Assembly (NCBI RefSeq): GCF_003344865.1
Contig: NZ_CP031165.1
Coordinates: 1,679,910-1,743,909 of the forward strand
Source of the DNA: Euzebya pacifica
GTDB taxonomy: Bacteria > Actinomycetota > Nitriliruptoria > Euzebyales > Euzebyaceae
DNA length: 64,000 nucleotides
Direction: 5' to 3'
The notes beneath the pieces were generated by a model. The model worked only from the letters and a program-made list of their open reading frames with translations. It was not told the DNA's origin and searched no databases. The translations under genes were made by a program, and so were the position numbers. Of this stretch, positions 1-9,345 are shown piece by piece (the first letter of the stretch is position 1; every line of letters begins with the position of its first letter).

Positions 1-934
1 GCGCGTCGATCCCGTTGACCAGCGACCCGGTGGTGCCACCCCACAGGTAGGCGTAGTTCCGGTTCGGGTCGACGCCGTAGAAGATCGGGGAGTCCACGCC
101 GGTTGTGACCAGCGGGTTGTTGCGCTGCGTCTTGCGGACGTAGGCGCCCTGCCCCCCGGCCACGATGCCGAGGTTGGAGTTGTCCAGGACGGTGCCGTCC
201 CAGCTGCGGCTGTACTCGAACCCGTCGACGTTGATGACCGGCACGATCCGCACCTTCACACCGGCCAGCATCGCGGTCACCCGGGGGTTGCCGGCGAAGG
301 CCTCGTCGACCAGCCAGCGGGCGAACAGCGCAGGGTACTCCGCGGCTGGCCACTCACGGGCGTGGTGGCAGCCGTCGAAGTAGGCGATGCCGCGGCCGTC
401 GCCCTCCTCGCCCATCCAGATCTCCACACCCTTGACCTCACGACCCTCGAAGGAGCGGAGGGGCAGGGTGAACGGGCGGGCGTTGAGCGTCGCGTGCTCG
501 GCGGTGTCCCGCTCGAGCTGTTCGAAGACGGCGTGGAAATCGGCGAGGTCGCGGTAGTCGGTGACCATGCCGGGCACCGCGACCGCCGCGGCGCTGACCG
601 ATGCCGACCCGGTGGACGCCGATGCCGCCTCGTGGGCCAGCAGGTCGGCGATGCGGACCTCGTAGGGCATGCCGGTGGCCTGCAGGCGAGCCAGGTCACC
701 GGGCCACAGCAGCAGCTCGGCCCCGCCGTCGACGATGGCGTGGGTGTCGTCGAAGTTCGCCAGGGCCGCACGATGGCGGTCGGTGCGCGGGAAGGCGACG
801 ACGACCTGCAGCACGTCCTTCAGCGTCGAGGGCAGCACGCTGACCGAGCTGGCGGCCGCGGTGGTGGCCCCCATGCCGATCGCGCCCATGGAGAGTGCTG
901 CGGCGCGGAGGAACGAACGGCGGGAGATGGCCAT
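1..934 (-). CDS. Tat-exported M14 zinc carboxypeptidase, partial (C-terminus outside window)
   Basis: Secreted metallo-carboxypeptidase that should remove C-terminal residues from peptides outside the cell. The ATG at 934 is preceded by GAGGA eight bases upstream and opens a twin-arginine signal (MAISRRSFLRAA) with an alanine-rich hydrophobic stretch. The zinc motif HHAREW (H and E ligands) lies near residue 190, followed by NVDGFEYSR and VDPNRNYAYLW, which are typical M14 substrate-site segments. The reading frame runs off the left edge, so the third zinc histidine and the catalytic glutamate cannot be checked. It is the first of three M14 peptidases in 12 kb. The family call is firm; the substrate is unknown. 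Confidence 0.9.
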   Translation of the reverse strand, partial: MAISRRSFLRAAALSMGAIGMGATTAAASSVSVLPSTLKDVLQVVVAFPRTDRHRAALANFDDTHAIVDGGAELLLWPGDLARLQATGMPYEVRIADLLAHEAASASTGSASVSAAAVAVPGMVTDYRDLADFHAVFEQLERDTAEHATLNARPFTLPLRSFEGREVKGVEIWMGEEGDGRGIAYFDGCHHAREWPAAEYPALFARWLVDEAFAGNPRVTAMLAGVKVRIVPVINVDGFEYSRSWDGTVLDNSNLGIVAGGQGAYVRKTQRNNPLVTTGVDSPIFYGVDPNRNYAYLWGGTTGSLVNGIDA

Positions 935-1046
935 GGCGATGGTCCTCGAACACGAGAGGGGAATGGGGTCGCCGTGTGGTTCGCCATCGAGGTGGCTTTC
1001 TCCTGCTGAAGATCACCGCCTGCTTGAGATCACCGCGTGGTCGCCA

Positions 1047-1892
1047 TCAGAGGCTGGTGCGGACGTCCCACAGCTCGGGGAACAGCACGACGTCCAGCAT
1101 CCGTCGCAGGTAGCCGGTGCCCGAGGTGCCGCCGGTACCGCGCTTGGAGCCGATGATCCGCTCGACGGTGGTGACGTGGTTGAACCGCCACCGGCGGAAG
1201 TAGTCCTCCAGGTCGACCAGCTTCTCGGCCAGCTCGTAGGCCGACCAGTGGGCCTCGGGGTCGCGGTAGATGGTCTCCCACGCGGCCCGGACCGACTCGT
1301 GGGGCTGGTAGGGCTGGGTCCAGTCGCGGTCCAGCACCGAGGGGTCGATGTCCACGCCGTGGTCGGCCAGGAGGATCAGCACCTCGTCGTACAGGCTTGG
1401 GGTCTCCAGGTGGACCTGGAGCAGCTCGACGACCTCGGGGACGTGGCTGTGGGGCTGCAGCATCGAGGCGTTCTTGTTGCCGACGAGGAACTCGATGGCG
1501 CGGTACTGCCAGCTCTGGAAGCCCGAGGACTCGCCGAGGTCCTCGCGGAAGGTCGTGTACTCGCTGGGCGTCATCGTTCGCAGCACGTCCCACGCGCCGT
1601 TCAGCTGCTCGAAGATCCGCGCGACACGGGTCAACATCTTGAAGCTGGGCCGCATGCGCCCGTCCTTGATGGCGTCGCGCGCCGCGACGATCTCGTGGAT
1701 CGCCAGCTTCATCCACAGCTCGCTGGTCTGGTGCTGGATGATGAACAGCAGCTCGTCGTGGGCGCTCGACAACGGGGCCTGCGCGTGCAGCACCTCGTCG
1801 AGGTGCAGGTAGTCGATGTAGCTCATCCGTCCCTCGAAGCGCATGCGGGCGCCTTCGGTGGACGGGTCGTAGGGCTGCGGTGCGTCGCTCAT
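1047..1892 (-). CDS. kynA: Tryptophan 2,3-dioxygenase
   Basis: Haem enzyme that opens the indole ring of L-tryptophan to give N-formylkynurenine, the first step of the kynurenine route. The 281-residue length is normal. Family signatures are visible: [14 protein letters not shown] near the N-terminus, [14 protein letters not shown] in the middle, and [20 protein letters not shown] near the C-terminus with the histidine that binds haem in this family. The ATG at 1892 begins [11 protein letters not shown]; an upstream in-frame extension is possible but lacks family similarity. A TAGCCT hexamer sits eight bases before the ATG. No other kynurenine-pathway gene lies next to it, so the pathway is either scattered or incomplete. 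Confidence 0.95.
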   Translation of the reverse strand: MSDAPQPYDPSTEGARMRFEGRMSYIDYLHLDEVLHAQAPLSSAHDELLFIIQHQTSELWMKLAIHEIVAARDAIKDGRMRPSFKMLTRVARIFEQLNGAWDVLRTMTPSEYTTFREDLGESSGFQSWQYRAIEFLVGNKNASMLQPHSHVPEVVELLQVHLETPSLYDEVLILLADHGVDIDPSVLDRDWTQPYQPHESVRAAWETIYRDPEAHWSAYELAEKLVDLEDYFRRWRFNHVTTVERIIGSKRGTGGTSGTGYLRRMLDVVLFPELWDVRTSL

Positions 1893-1958
1893 CGGGGTCG
1901 AGGCTACGCCCCCGGGCCGCAGGGTGGGGCCCGCAACACTCCTGTCACCGTCGGGACC

Positions 1959-1964
1959 TACCAT
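1959..1964 (+). promoter_or_regulatory. Candidate -10 box (TACCAT) for a leaderless potassium-channel mRNA
   Basis: TACCAT ends seven bases before the ATG at 1972. It matches the TANNNT pattern seen at the same spacing before several other genes here. No clear -35 is visible. Confidence 0.35.
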
Positions 1965-1971
1965 CCGCGCG

Positions 1972-3054
1972 ATGATGCGGGAAGGGCAGGCCGCAAGGGC
2001 GCCGATCCGTCGGCTGCGCACCGCGGTCGTGCTGCTGCTGACCACGATCGTGGTCGGCGTCGTCGGCTACCTCGTGCTGGGTGCGCCGACCGTGGCCGAT
2101 GCGGTGTACATGGTGGCCATCACCCTGTTCACCGTCGGCTTCGGTGAGGTGTTCCCGCTGACGGAGACGGGCCGGTGGTTCACCGTCGGGTTGATCGTCG
2201 TCGGCTTCGGCTCGGCGACGTTCAGCGCGGTGTCGGCCATGGAGGTCATCGCCGACGGCCATGTGAAGGCCCTGCTGAGGAGGAACCAGATGGATCGTCG
2301 AATCGCACAGCTGCGGGGCCACGTGATCGTGTGTGGCTACGGGCGGGTGGGCCGACACCTCGTCGGTGAGCTGGCGGCGGCCGGGCACGGGTTCGTCGTG
2401 GTCGAGGCGGGCGAGGCGCGGGTCGGCGAGCTGCGGGAGGCCGAGCACCTCTACGTCGATGCCGATGCCACCGAGGAGCTGACGTTGCACGAAGCCGGGA
2501 TCGAGCGGGCAGACGCCCTGGTGGCCTGCGTGGCCGACGACGGTGACAACGTCCTGATCGTCCTCACCGCCAAGGGCCTCAACCCCGAGGTGCAGACCGT
2601 CGCCCGCGTGAAGGCCGACGAGAACGAACCGAAGCTGCGTCGGGCGGGTGCTGATCATGTCCTGGTGCCCACCGCGATCGGCGGTCGGCGGATCGCGGAG
2701 ATGTTGACCCGGCCCGCCGTGGGCGCCTACCTCGGCGAGGTCGGCGTGCACGACTTCGACTACACCGTGGCGCAGGTCACGCTGGTGGAGTCCTCCGAGC
2801 TGGTCGGCCTGACCGTCGCGGAAGCCCGACTGCGGCAGGAGCACGGCTGCTCGTTGCTGGCCCTGCAACGTCCCGGCGACCCGATGCCCGCACCCGACCC
2901 TGCACCGGGGGACCGGCTCGAGGCCGGGTCGACGCTGGTCGTCATGGGCGGGGTGGCCCATGTCGACAGGTTGCAGCGCCGCCACGGCGGCCGTGGGGTG
3001 ATGACGAAGGTGGTCAGCCGCGGCCATCGGGCAACGCCACGACGACCCCGATGA
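1972..3054 (+). CDS. Potassium channel with two transmembrane helices and an RCK (TrkA-N/TrkA-C) domain
   Basis: Ligand-gated K+ channel subunit expected to form a tetramer in the cell membrane. Residues 1-90 hold two hydrophobic helices with a pore loop reading FTVGFGE, a variant of the usual TVGYGD filter. A Rossmann RCK domain follows, starting at [15 protein letters not shown] (NAD-binding GxGxxG), then a TrkA-C-like domain near the C-terminus. The start is ATG 1972 or the adjacent ATG 1975; both fit. It is transcribed away from kynA across an 80-base gap. The C-terminal tail is basic. The filter variant conducts K+ in related two-helix channels, so K+ selectivity is likely but inferred. 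Confidence 0.88.
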   Translation: MMREGQAARAPIRRLRTAVVLLLTTIVVGVVGYLVLGAPTVADAVYMVAITLFTVGFGEVFPLTETGRWFTVGLIVVGFGSATFSAVSAMEVIADGHVKALLRRNQMDRRIAQLRGHVIVCGYGRVGRHLVGELAAAGHGFVVVEAGEARVGELREAEHLYVDADATEELTLHEAGIERADALVACVADDGDNVLIVLTAKGLNPEVQTVARVKADENEPKLRRAGADHVLVPTAIGGRRIAEMLTRPAVGAYLGEVGVHDFDYTVAQVTLVESSELVGLTVAEARLRQEHGCSLLALQRPGDPMPAPDPAPGDRLEAGSTLVVMGGVAHVDRLQRRHGGRGVMTKVVSRGHRATPRRPR

Positions 3055-3082
3055 GGCCGCCGGGCCGCCACGCCCCAACGAC

Positions 3083-3117
3083 GACGCCCGCCACGACGTG
3101 GGGTCGGGGCGGGCGTC
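3083..3117. terminator. Bidirectional hairpin terminator between convergent genes
   Basis: GACGCCCGCC pairs with GGCGGGCGTC, and an inner CGAC/GTCG pair extends the stem. It lies between the channel gene (ends 3054) and the opposing secreted-protein gene (ends 3134). There is no clear U-tract, as is common in actinobacteria. Confidence 0.65.
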
Positions 3118-3133
3118 GCGGCTTCTGGACTGT

Positions 3134-3652
3134 CTAGCTGGTCCTGAGGCTCGCGAGGGAGACGGTCAGGTCGATGTCGCCGGGGGTGGAGATGTAGTTG
3201 CGGATGTGGACCTCGAAGGTCTCGCAGTGCTTCACCTTGCCGGCGGTGGCCTGCTCGCCGTTGCCATCCAACGGGTTGAAGTTGTGGGATCCCTCCACCA
3301 GGGCCCCGTTCTTGTAGATGTCCATGTCGATGTCACCGGTGTGCTCCCAGTCGATCCGCACGCTGGGCGTCGCGGCGACGTGGTCGGGGTTGACGTCGAC
3401 CAGGATCGTGTAGACGTCGGTGGCGGCTTCCTGGAAGCCCAGCGGGTCGGGCTCGCCACCGAGGCCGAGCGGATAGGGGGACATGGCCGTCGGAGTGGGG
3501 ACGGTGTCGGTGAGACCATCGGTCTTCACGACGAAGTCCGCGGCGTCGACTTGGTCCTGGGTGCAGGGCTCGGAGACCGGAACGGGGTCTGCCCCGGCGG
3601 GGATGGCGGTCAGCAGCATGGCGACGGCGGCAAGGGACACGAGGGTGCGCAC
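3134..3652 (-). CDS. Secreted beta-sandwich protein of unknown function
   Basis: A 172-residue exported protein of unknown role. The GTG start at 3652 has AAAGG about eight bases upstream and opens a Sec signal (VRTLVSLAAVAMLL, cleavage likely after AGA). The mature part has two cysteines (SEPCTQD and KHCETFE) that could form a disulfide, and a predicted beta-rich C-terminal half (DIDMDIYKNG, HIRNYISTPGDIDLTV) resembling bacterial pre-peptidase C-terminal (PPC) domains. A similar strand pattern occurs in the divergent peptidase at 3830 (residues about 640-730). The two genes share an upstream region and may be co-expressed, but no enzymatic motif is visible. Confidence 0.7.
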   Translation of the reverse strand: MRTLVSLAAVAMLLTAIPAGADPVPVSEPCTQDQVDAADFVVKTDGLTDTVPTPTAMSPYPLGLGGEPDPLGFQEAATDVYTILVDVNPDHVAATPSVRIDWEHTGDIDMDIYKNGALVEGSHNFNPLDGNGEQATAGKVKHCETFEVHIRNYISTPGDIDLTVSLASLRTS

Positions 3653-3759
3653 GGTTGGGCCTTTCGAGATCGATCGGAGTGCCCCGGGGGTTCGCCACGG
3701 ACCGCTCGAGTTCCTGCCGAACGGAGGAAGGCATCGTTCGAGGTCCCGGCCGTAAGGAG

Positions 3760-3776
3760 ACGGACTGGGGGTCCGT
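3760..3776. promoter_or_regulatory. Perfect 6-bp dyad in a divergent promoter region
   Basis: ACGGAC and GTCCGT flank a five-base spacer in the 177-base gap between divergent genes starting at 3652 and 3830. It could be an operator; no regulator is suggested by the sequence. Confidence 0.25.
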
Positions 3777-3829
3777 ATCGCCAGGTCGTACCCTCTTCGT
3801 TTCGCCGACACCTCCAAGAAGGACAATTC

Positions 3830-6800
3830 GTGCCCCTGACTCGCCCCTCCTTGTTCGTGCTGGGAGTGCTCGCGCTCTTCCTCGCCGTCCTGCAGGCCCC
3901 ACCCGCGTCGACCCAGGAGGCCGTCGCCGAACGGGGACTCGTGGACGACATCGTCACGGCAGCCCAGCTGCCGGCCGACATCCTGGCCCAGCTCCCCGCC
4001 ACCGCCGCAGAAGCGGGTTTCGCCTACGCGCCGCGCCTGGTCGAGGTCCGCGTCTCCAACGCCGAGGAGCGCTCGGCGCTGGTCAACTCCGGTCTGGACG
4101 TGACCGAACACGCCGGCGACAACTTCCTCGAGGTCGTGCTGTACGACGCCGCGCAGGAGCAGGTCATCAACGACCTGGGGCTGGACTACCACGTCGAGAC
4201 CCCCGACCTGATCGCGCAGGAGCGGGACCGCATCCTCGCCGACGCCGCGTACTTCCAGCAGACCGACGAGAGCCCGCTGCCCAGCGGTCGCACGACCTAC
4301 CGGGTCCTGGCGGACTTCGGGGCCGAGATCGACCAGCTGGCGGCCGACAACCCCGACCTCGTCAAGCGGATCTCCGTCGGCGAGTCCATCGAGGGCCGGG
4401 ACCTGACCGGGGTCGAGATCGGCGTCGGCGTCAACGAACCCGAGGACGGCCGTCCCGTCTTCCTGATGTTCGGCAACCACCACGCCCGCGAGTGGCCGTC
4501 GGCCGAGGCCCCGATGGAGTTCGCCCACGACCTCGTCGACGACTTCAACGCCGGTGACGCCCGGGCGGTCGACCTGTTGACCCGCACGCGCGTCATCATC
4601 GTCCCCGTCTCCAACCCCGACGGCTACGAGATCTCCCGCACCCAGGGTGACCTGATCGACCTCAACGGCCTGGACGAGGGCGGCACCGTGTCGCTGCTGG
4701 CCACCCCCGGTGGCGCGTACAAGCGCAAGAACTGCCGCCTCGTCGACGGGCAGACCCAGCCCCCGGGCCCCTGTGCGCTGGCGTTCTCACCCGGTGGATT
4801 CGGCCTCGGCGTGGACCTCAACCGCAACTACGGCGCCCTCTGGGGCGGTCCGGGTGCTGCCGGCTTCATGCCCGACGCCAACGAGGTCGAGGTTGGCCTC
4901 GCCGACCCGACCTACCACGGCCCGGCCCCGTTCTCCGAGCCCGAGACCCAAGCGATCCGCACGCTGATCTCCACCCGGCAGGTCACCACGCTGATCTCCA
5001 ACCACACCTACTCCAACCTCCTGCTGCGCCCCGTCGGCGTGAACCCCTCGACCATGCACCCCGACGGGTTCCCGGTCGGGTTCGCCCCCGACGAGTGCTT
5101 CGTCCAGGAGGACGGGCTGGACAACGGCATGCAGGCGCTGGGTGAGCGCATGACCGCCCAGACCGGCTACTCCAACCAGTTCGGCTGGGAGCTCTACGAC
5201 ACCACCGGCACCACCGAGGACTACAGCTACAACGCCACCGGCGGCTACGGCTACACCTTCGAGATCGGTCCCAACCAGTTCCACCCGCCGTACGAGGAGT
5301 ACATCGCGGAGTACACCGGCAGCGCCGACGCGGCACAGGCCGTGACGCTGGACAACATGTCGGACCTCACGACCGCGGTCGGTCGCAGCTGTGGCGACAA
5401 CGTGGCTGCCGAGTCCGTCGGTGGCGGCCTGCGCGAGGCCTACTGGCTGGCGCTGGAGAACGCCGCGGACACCAGCACCCACTCGGTGCTGGAGGGCACC
5501 GCCCCCGAGGGCGCCGAGATCGGCGTCACCCGGACCGGCACCTTCCCGCTGTGGGACGGCACCCCGTTCGAGGACACCGTGACCACCACGATGACCGTCG
5601 AGGAGTCCGGTGCGTTCACCTATCACGTCAACCCCTCGACCCGTCCCTTCGTTGACGCACGTGCCTACCTGCCCGAGGGCGAGGTCGTCGAGCCGGAGGT
5701 GACCGTCCTCAGCGAGGAGCAGCGGACCGGCAACACGGCCGGCCCGGCCGTGGGCAGCGAGGACGTGCCGATCGAGGTGCCCGAGGGCGCAGACGCGCTG
5801 ATCGTGCACGTGACCGCCGACGCCCCCAACGACTACGACATCCAGCTGTTCGACCCGCAGCTCGTGGAGGTCGACTCCTCCGCCAACCAGGACACCGACG
5901 AAACGGTGGAGGCCATCAGCCCGTCGGGGATCCAGGCCGGCGAGTGGGTCGTCCGCATCAACAACTACCTGGCTGCCGGTGACTGGACGATGGACATCAC
6001 CATCGGCACGGTGCCGGAGGTCGACAGCAGCGAGGACGAGCTGCTGTTCACCCCGCGGACCGAGGAGCTGTGGACCGTCACCTGCGCCATCGACGGCGAG
6101 GTCGTGGCCACCGGCGATGTCGCGGTGGCCCGTGGCGAGTCCGCCGACCTCGGCGACTTCTGCGAGGCCGGCGTCGGCACGAACGTCACCCGACTGTCGG
6201 GCGACAGCCGCGTCACCACGGCCATCGACGTGTCCCAGGACCGGTTCCCCGAGGACGACTCGGCCGGTGCCGTCGTGCTGGCCCGTGGCGACGAGCCCTC
6301 CGGCTTCGCCGACGCGCTTGCCGGTGGCCCCCTGGCCGTCGAGACCAACGCCCCGCTGCTGATCACCAACCCCGACAGCCTGCTCGACATCGTCGCCGAG
6401 GAGATCGACCGCGTGCTGCCCGACGGTGCGACGGTGTACCTGCTGGGTGGCGAGGCCGCGCTGGCCCCGTCCATCGAGGAGGACCTCGACGCGGCCGGGT
6501 ACGAGACGGTCCGCATCGCCGGCGTCGGCCGGCACGAGACGGCGGTGGAGATCGCCGACCAGCTCGGCAACCCCGGCCTGGTGCTCGTCGCGACCGGCGG
6601 GACCTTCCCCGACGCCCTGGCCGCAAGCGCTGCGGCCGGCGCCAACGACGGTGCGGTGCTGCTGACCGGCAGCGGGGAGCCGCACCCGGCGACCACCGCC
6701 TACCTCGACGAGCACGACCCGGCCGAGGCCCTCGCGGTCGGTGGCCCCGCTGCGGCGGCCTACCCGGACCTGGAGTCCGTGGCCGGCCCCGACCGTCACG

Positions 6801-7087
6801 CCACGTCGGTGGCGGTGGCCGAGCGGCTGTTCGACCAGCCGACCGTGGCCGGTGTCGCCCGCAGCGACGCGTTCCCCGACGCGCTGTCGGGTGGTGCCCA
6901 CATCGGCGCGCTGGGCGGCCCCATGCTGCTGAGCCAGACCGACGGGCTCGACCAAGGTGTGGAGGCCTACCTCTGCGGCCTCGACGCCGACGAGGACATC
7001 TACCTCTACGGCGGCACCTCGGCCCTCGCGGCCAACGTCATGACGGCCATCCAGTCCGCCGTCGGCCCGACGGGCTGCACCAGCTAG
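3830..7087 (+). CDS. Secreted M14 carboxypeptidase with C-terminal CWB2 cell-wall-binding repeats
   Basis: A 1085-residue exported enzyme that should digest peptides while held on the cell envelope. The GTG at 3830 follows AAGAAGGA with a six-base gap, and begins a Sec signal (RPSLFVLGVLALFLAVL). The M14 domain has HHAREW near residue 217, VDLNRNYGALWGG, ISNHTYSNLLLRP and the catalytic glutamate in YTFEIGPNQFHP near residue 476. A beta-rich PPC-like region follows (about 630-730). Residues about 785-1083 hold three CWB2 repeats, recognised by RLSGDSRVTTAI, FADALAGGPLA, VYLLGGEAAL, FPDALAASAAAG and FPDALSGGAHIG. CWB2 modules attach proteins to wall polymers in other Gram-positives. A strong terminator follows. 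Confidence 0.93.
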   Translation: MPLTRPSLFVLGVLALFLAVLQAPPASTQEAVAERGLVDDIVTAAQLPADILAQLPATAAEAGFAYAPRLVEVRVSNAEERSALVNSGLDVTEHAGDNFLEVVLYDAAQEQVINDLGLDYHVETPDLIAQERDRILADAAYFQQTDESPLPSGRTTYRVLADFGAEIDQLAADNPDLVKRISVGESIEGRDLTGVEIGVGVNEPEDGRPVFLMFGNHHAREWPSAEAPMEFAHDLVDDFNAGDARAVDLLTRTRVIIVPVSNPDGYEISRTQGDLIDLNGLDEGGTVSLLATPGGAYKRKNCRLVDGQTQPPGPCALAFSPGGFGLGVDLNRNYGALWGGPGAAGFMPDANEVEVGLADPTYHGPAPFSEPETQAIRTLISTRQVTTLISNHTYSNLLLRPVGVNPSTMHPDGFPVGFAPDECFVQEDGLDNGMQALGERMTAQTGYSNQFGWELYDTTGTTEDYSYNATGGYGYTFEIGPNQFHPPYEEYIAEYTGSADAAQAVTLDNMSDLTTAVGRSCGDNVAAESVGGGLREAYWLALENAADTSTHSVLEGTAPEGAEIGVTRTGTFPLWDGTPFEDTVTTTMTVEESGAFTYHVNPSTRPFVDARAYLPEGEVVEPEVTVLSEEQRTGNTAGPAVGSEDVPIEVPEGADALIVHVTADAPNDYDIQLFDPQLVEVDSSANQDTDETVEAISPSGIQAGEWVVRINNYLAAGDWTMDITIGTVPEVDSSEDELLFTPRTEELWTVTCAIDGEVVATGDVAVARGESADLGDFCEAGVGTNVTRLSGDSRVTTAIDVSQDRFPEDDSAGAVVLARGDEPSGFADALAGGPLAVETNAPLLITNPDSLLDIVAEEIDRVLPDGATVYLLGGEAALAPSIEEDLDAAGYETVRIAGVGRHETAVEIADQLGNPGLVLVATGGTFPDALAASAAAGANDGAVLLTGSGEPHPATTAYLDEHDPAEALAVGGPAAAAYPDLESVAGPDRHATSVAVAERLFDQPTVAGVARSDAFPDALSGGAHIGALGGPMLLSQTDGLDQGVEAYLCGLDADEDIYLYGGTSALAANVMTAIQSAVGPTGCTS

Positions 7088-7106
7088 TCCGTCAGCTCCG
7101 GATCAC

Positions 7107-7140
7107 CGACGCCCCGCCGACCCACGTCGGCGGGGCGTCG
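7107..7140 (+). terminator. Strong intrinsic-type hairpin, 15-bp perfect stem
   Basis: CGACGCCCCGCCGAC and GTCGGCGGGGCGTCG form a perfect 15-bp stem with a four-base loop, 19 bases after the stop of the CWB2 peptidase. It also sits just beyond the 3' end of the opposing GNAT gene and may stop both. Confidence 0.85.
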
Positions 7141-7153
7141 TCGTCTCCCTGTG

Positions 7154-7741
7154 TCATGTGGCCGATGGGGACGTGGGGCCCCACTCCTCGCGGAGCAGCG
7201 CGTAGTCCATGCCGTCCAGCCATTCGCCCGAGCGGTGGAGTGAGTCCTTGAGCGTGTGGGCCTCGCGTCGCATGCCGACCCGCTCCATCAGACGCCAGGA
7301 CGCCTGGTTGGCGGCGAAGCAGCTGCCCTTCACGCGGCGGAGGCCGAGGTCCTCGAAGCAGAGGCGGATCAGCTCCCGGACGGCCTCGGTGGCGTAGCCG
7401 TGGCCAACGTGGTCGGGATGGAGGGCCCAGCCGATCTCGGCCTGTACGCCGGCTGCCCGATCCGCGACCTCGGCCTGGCCCCAGGCGTCCTCGACGCGCA
7501 GCATCAGGTCGCCGATCACGTGACCGTCGAGCTCGACGACGAGCGTGGCGACCAGGCGGTCGGGATCGACGAAGGCGTCCCGGTACTCCTCGACGGAGGC
7601 AGGTGCCCGTGTCAGCCAGCGGTTGACCTCCTCCAGCCGGCGAAACGCCCAGGTGGCGTCGATGTCGGCGGGGGTTGCCCGTCGGATCGACAACCGCGTG
7701 GTGCGGTACGGCCAGGGCACGGCGAGCAGCGGGTCGTCCAT
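7154..7741 (-). CDS. GNAT-family N-acetyltransferase, RimJ/RimL-like
   Basis: Cytoplasmic acetyl-CoA-dependent acetyltransferase, substrate unknown. The pattern RTTRLSIRRATPADID at the N-terminus, IGWALHPDHVGHGYATEAV (motif A, acetyl-CoA pyrophosphate loop) and LRRVKGSCFAANQASWRLME (motif B) match the RimJ/RimL branch. The ATG at 7741 gives 195 residues. A GTG at 7777 directly after the stop codon of the upstream phosphodiesterase would add 12 residues and imply translational coupling; neither start has a good ribosome site. It probably forms an operon with the glycerophosphodiesterase gene upstream on the same strand. Confidence 0.85.
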   Translation of the reverse strand: MDDPLLAVPWPYRTTRLSIRRATPADIDATWAFRRLEEVNRWLTRAPASVEEYRDAFVDPDRLVATLVVELDGHVIGDLMLRVEDAWGQAEVADRAAGVQAEIGWALHPDHVGHGYATEAVRELIRLCFEDLGLRRVKGSCFAANQASWRLMERVGMRREAHTLKDSLHRSGEWLDGMDYALLREEWGPTSPSAT

Positions 7742-7777
7742 GGGCCCATCATCGCGCTCCGGCCGATCCCGGGACAC

Positions 7778-8560
7778 CTACCGGTCGGCCGGCTCCGGGG
7801 TGGCGATCCGCCGGGGATCGTCGGTGACGATCGTGGACACCCCGTAGCGGAGCAGGCGCTCGGCGAGGCGTCGGCTGTTGACGGTCCAGGTGCGGACGAC
7901 CAAGCCGTGGTCCAGCAGTCGTCCGACCGACCGTGCGGACTGCAGCGAGGAGTGGTGGGGGTGGACCGCGGTCACGCCGAGCGCGTCCGCGTCGGCGAGG
8001 ACCCGTCGGGTGCTGCGGGCCGGCGGGGTCAGCAGCGCCGCAACCCCTCGAGGGCCCTCGGTGCGGTCGAGGAAGGTCGCCACCGAATCGGCGTCGAAGG
8101 ACGACACGGCCACGATGTCGTCATCGGTCCCCTCGGCAGCCCGAGCATCGAGCAGCGTCGCCACCGCGACGGCGGCCGCTCGGGCCGAGTCGAAGCTCGC
8201 CTCGCGCGGATCGTTCTTGACCTCGATGTTGAGGCCGAGCGTGCCGACGGCCAGGTCGAGCACCGCCTCGAGCGTGGGGACCCGGGTCCCGCCGGTCAGC
8301 TCCGCGGCGGTGATGTCCGCCGCGGTCATCTCCCGCACGGCCCGGTCCGGACCGCCGTAGGCCAGCAGGGTCTCGTCGTGGACGCAGACGAGCTCGCCGT
8401 CGGCGGACAGGCGGACGTCGAGCTCGACGGACGGCACCCCGTGCTCGATGGTCCACTCGAACCCGTCGATGGTGTTCTCCGGCGCGACGGCCTTGGCGCC
8501 ACGATGCCCCTGGACCCAGTCCGGGTAACGGCCCGTCGGTACGTGTGTTGCGGTCTCCAC
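7778..8560 (-). CDS. Glycerophosphodiester phosphodiesterase
   Basis: Cleaves glycerophosphodiesters from phospholipid turnover into sn-glycerol 3-phosphate and an alcohol. The 260-residue protein shows the family set: HRGAKAVAPENTIDGF (His-Arg and PENT), VELDVRLSADGELVCVHDE (E-x-D and the HD pair), LNIEVKND, and WTVN near the C-terminus. No signal peptide is visible, so it should act in the cytoplasm like UgpQ rather than in the periplasm like GlpQ. It lies upstream of, and adjoining, the GNAT gene, and is probably co-transcribed with it. Confidence 0.93.
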   Translation of the reverse strand: METATHVPTGRYPDWVQGHRGAKAVAPENTIDGFEWTIEHGVPSVELDVRLSADGELVCVHDETLLAYGGPDRAVREMTAADITAAELTGGTRVPTLEAVLDLAVGTLGLNIEVKNDPREASFDSARAAAVAVATLLDARAAEGTDDDIVAVSSFDADSVATFLDRTEGPRGVAALLTPPARSTRRVLADADALGVTAVHPHHSSLQSARSVGRLLDHGLVVRTWTVNSRRLAERLLRYGVSTIVTDDPRRIATPEPADR

Positions 8561-8662
8561 GGGGCAGACGCTAGCGGGGCCCGGTGTCGCGACGGCAACG
8601 GGGTGGCGACCGGCCGCAGATCCCAGTCGATCTGCGGGCCCTGTTGCAGCTGGGACAGCGGC

Positions 8663-9295
8663 TCAGCTGCGGGCCGTGGGTGCACGCCATCGGAACCGCA
8701 ACGCCAGCACGCGGATGCCGAAGACCGCGGCGACCACGATCGCCGCCGTGACGGCGTCGAGCGCGTCCTGCGGCCAGAGCACCACCACGGCGGTTGCCCC
8801 GAGTGCTGCGGGGATCGCGTAGAGGGTGCTGTCGGGCCTGAAGATCGCGGGGACGTCGCGCGCGAGCGTGTCACGGATCACGCCACCCCCGACCGCGGTG
8901 ATCACGCCGAGCAGCGCGGCGGGAACGGCACCGAGTCCGTGGTCGAGGGCCTTCGCCGTCCCGACGACGCAGAAGAGCGCCAGGCCCAGGGCGTCGAACA
9001 CCAGCACGGGCCGGCTGATGCGCTCGAGCGCCCGATGGCCCCCCAGCACGAGCACTGTCGCGATCAGCGGCACGATCAGGTAGGTCTGGTCCCGGAACGC
9101 CGCGGGCGGCGTGTCGCCGAGCAGCACGTCGCGGGTGATGCCGCCGCCGAGGGCCGTCACGATGGCGAGGGCGGCGATGCCCACGATGTCGAAGCGCTTC
9201 TGCGCCGCCAGCTGCGCGCCCGACAGCGCGAAGACGAGCACGCCGGCCAGGTCGAGCACCCGTTCCAGCGTCGGGTCGAGTCCCGGCAGCGTCAT
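8663..9295 (-). CDS. TRIC-type cation channel family (UPF0126) membrane protein
   Basis: A 210-residue integral membrane protein with about seven hydrophobic segments in two halves. Each half carries the family glycine-arginine motif: GGGITRDVLLGDTPPAAF and GGGVIRDTLARDVPAIF. This internal repeat is diagnostic of the UPF0126/YadS group, whose members resemble eukaryotic TRIC channels that pass monovalent cations. The ATG at 9295 has GGTGAGG five bases upstream. It is on the same strand as the glycerophosphodiesterase but separated by 102 bases. The physiological ion is not known from sequence. Confidence 0.9.
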   Translation of the reverse strand: MTLPGLDPTLERVLDLAGVLVFALSGAQLAAQKRFDIVGIAALAIVTALGGGITRDVLLGDTPPAAFRDQTYLIVPLIATVLVLGGHRALERISRPVLVFDALGLALFCVVGTAKALDHGLGAVPAALLGVITAVGGGVIRDTLARDVPAIFRPDSTLYAIPAALGATAVVVLWPQDALDAVTAAIVVAAVFGIRVLALRFRWRAPTARS

Positions 9296-9345
9296 GCCCT
9301 CACCGTACTCGTGGGCACGACGACCGGGACGGGTCCACCGCGCTC

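Noticed and set aside
3098-3829. In-frame extension upstream of the CWB2 carboxypeptidase
   Set aside because: It runs antisense over the secreted-protein gene and lacks a signal; the GTG at 3830 has a good ribosome site and signal peptide.
4787-6955. 722-residue open frame on the minus strand
   Set aside because: Antisense shadow of the M14-CWB2 gene; composition is Gly/Arg/Asp/Val-rich nonsense with no family motif.
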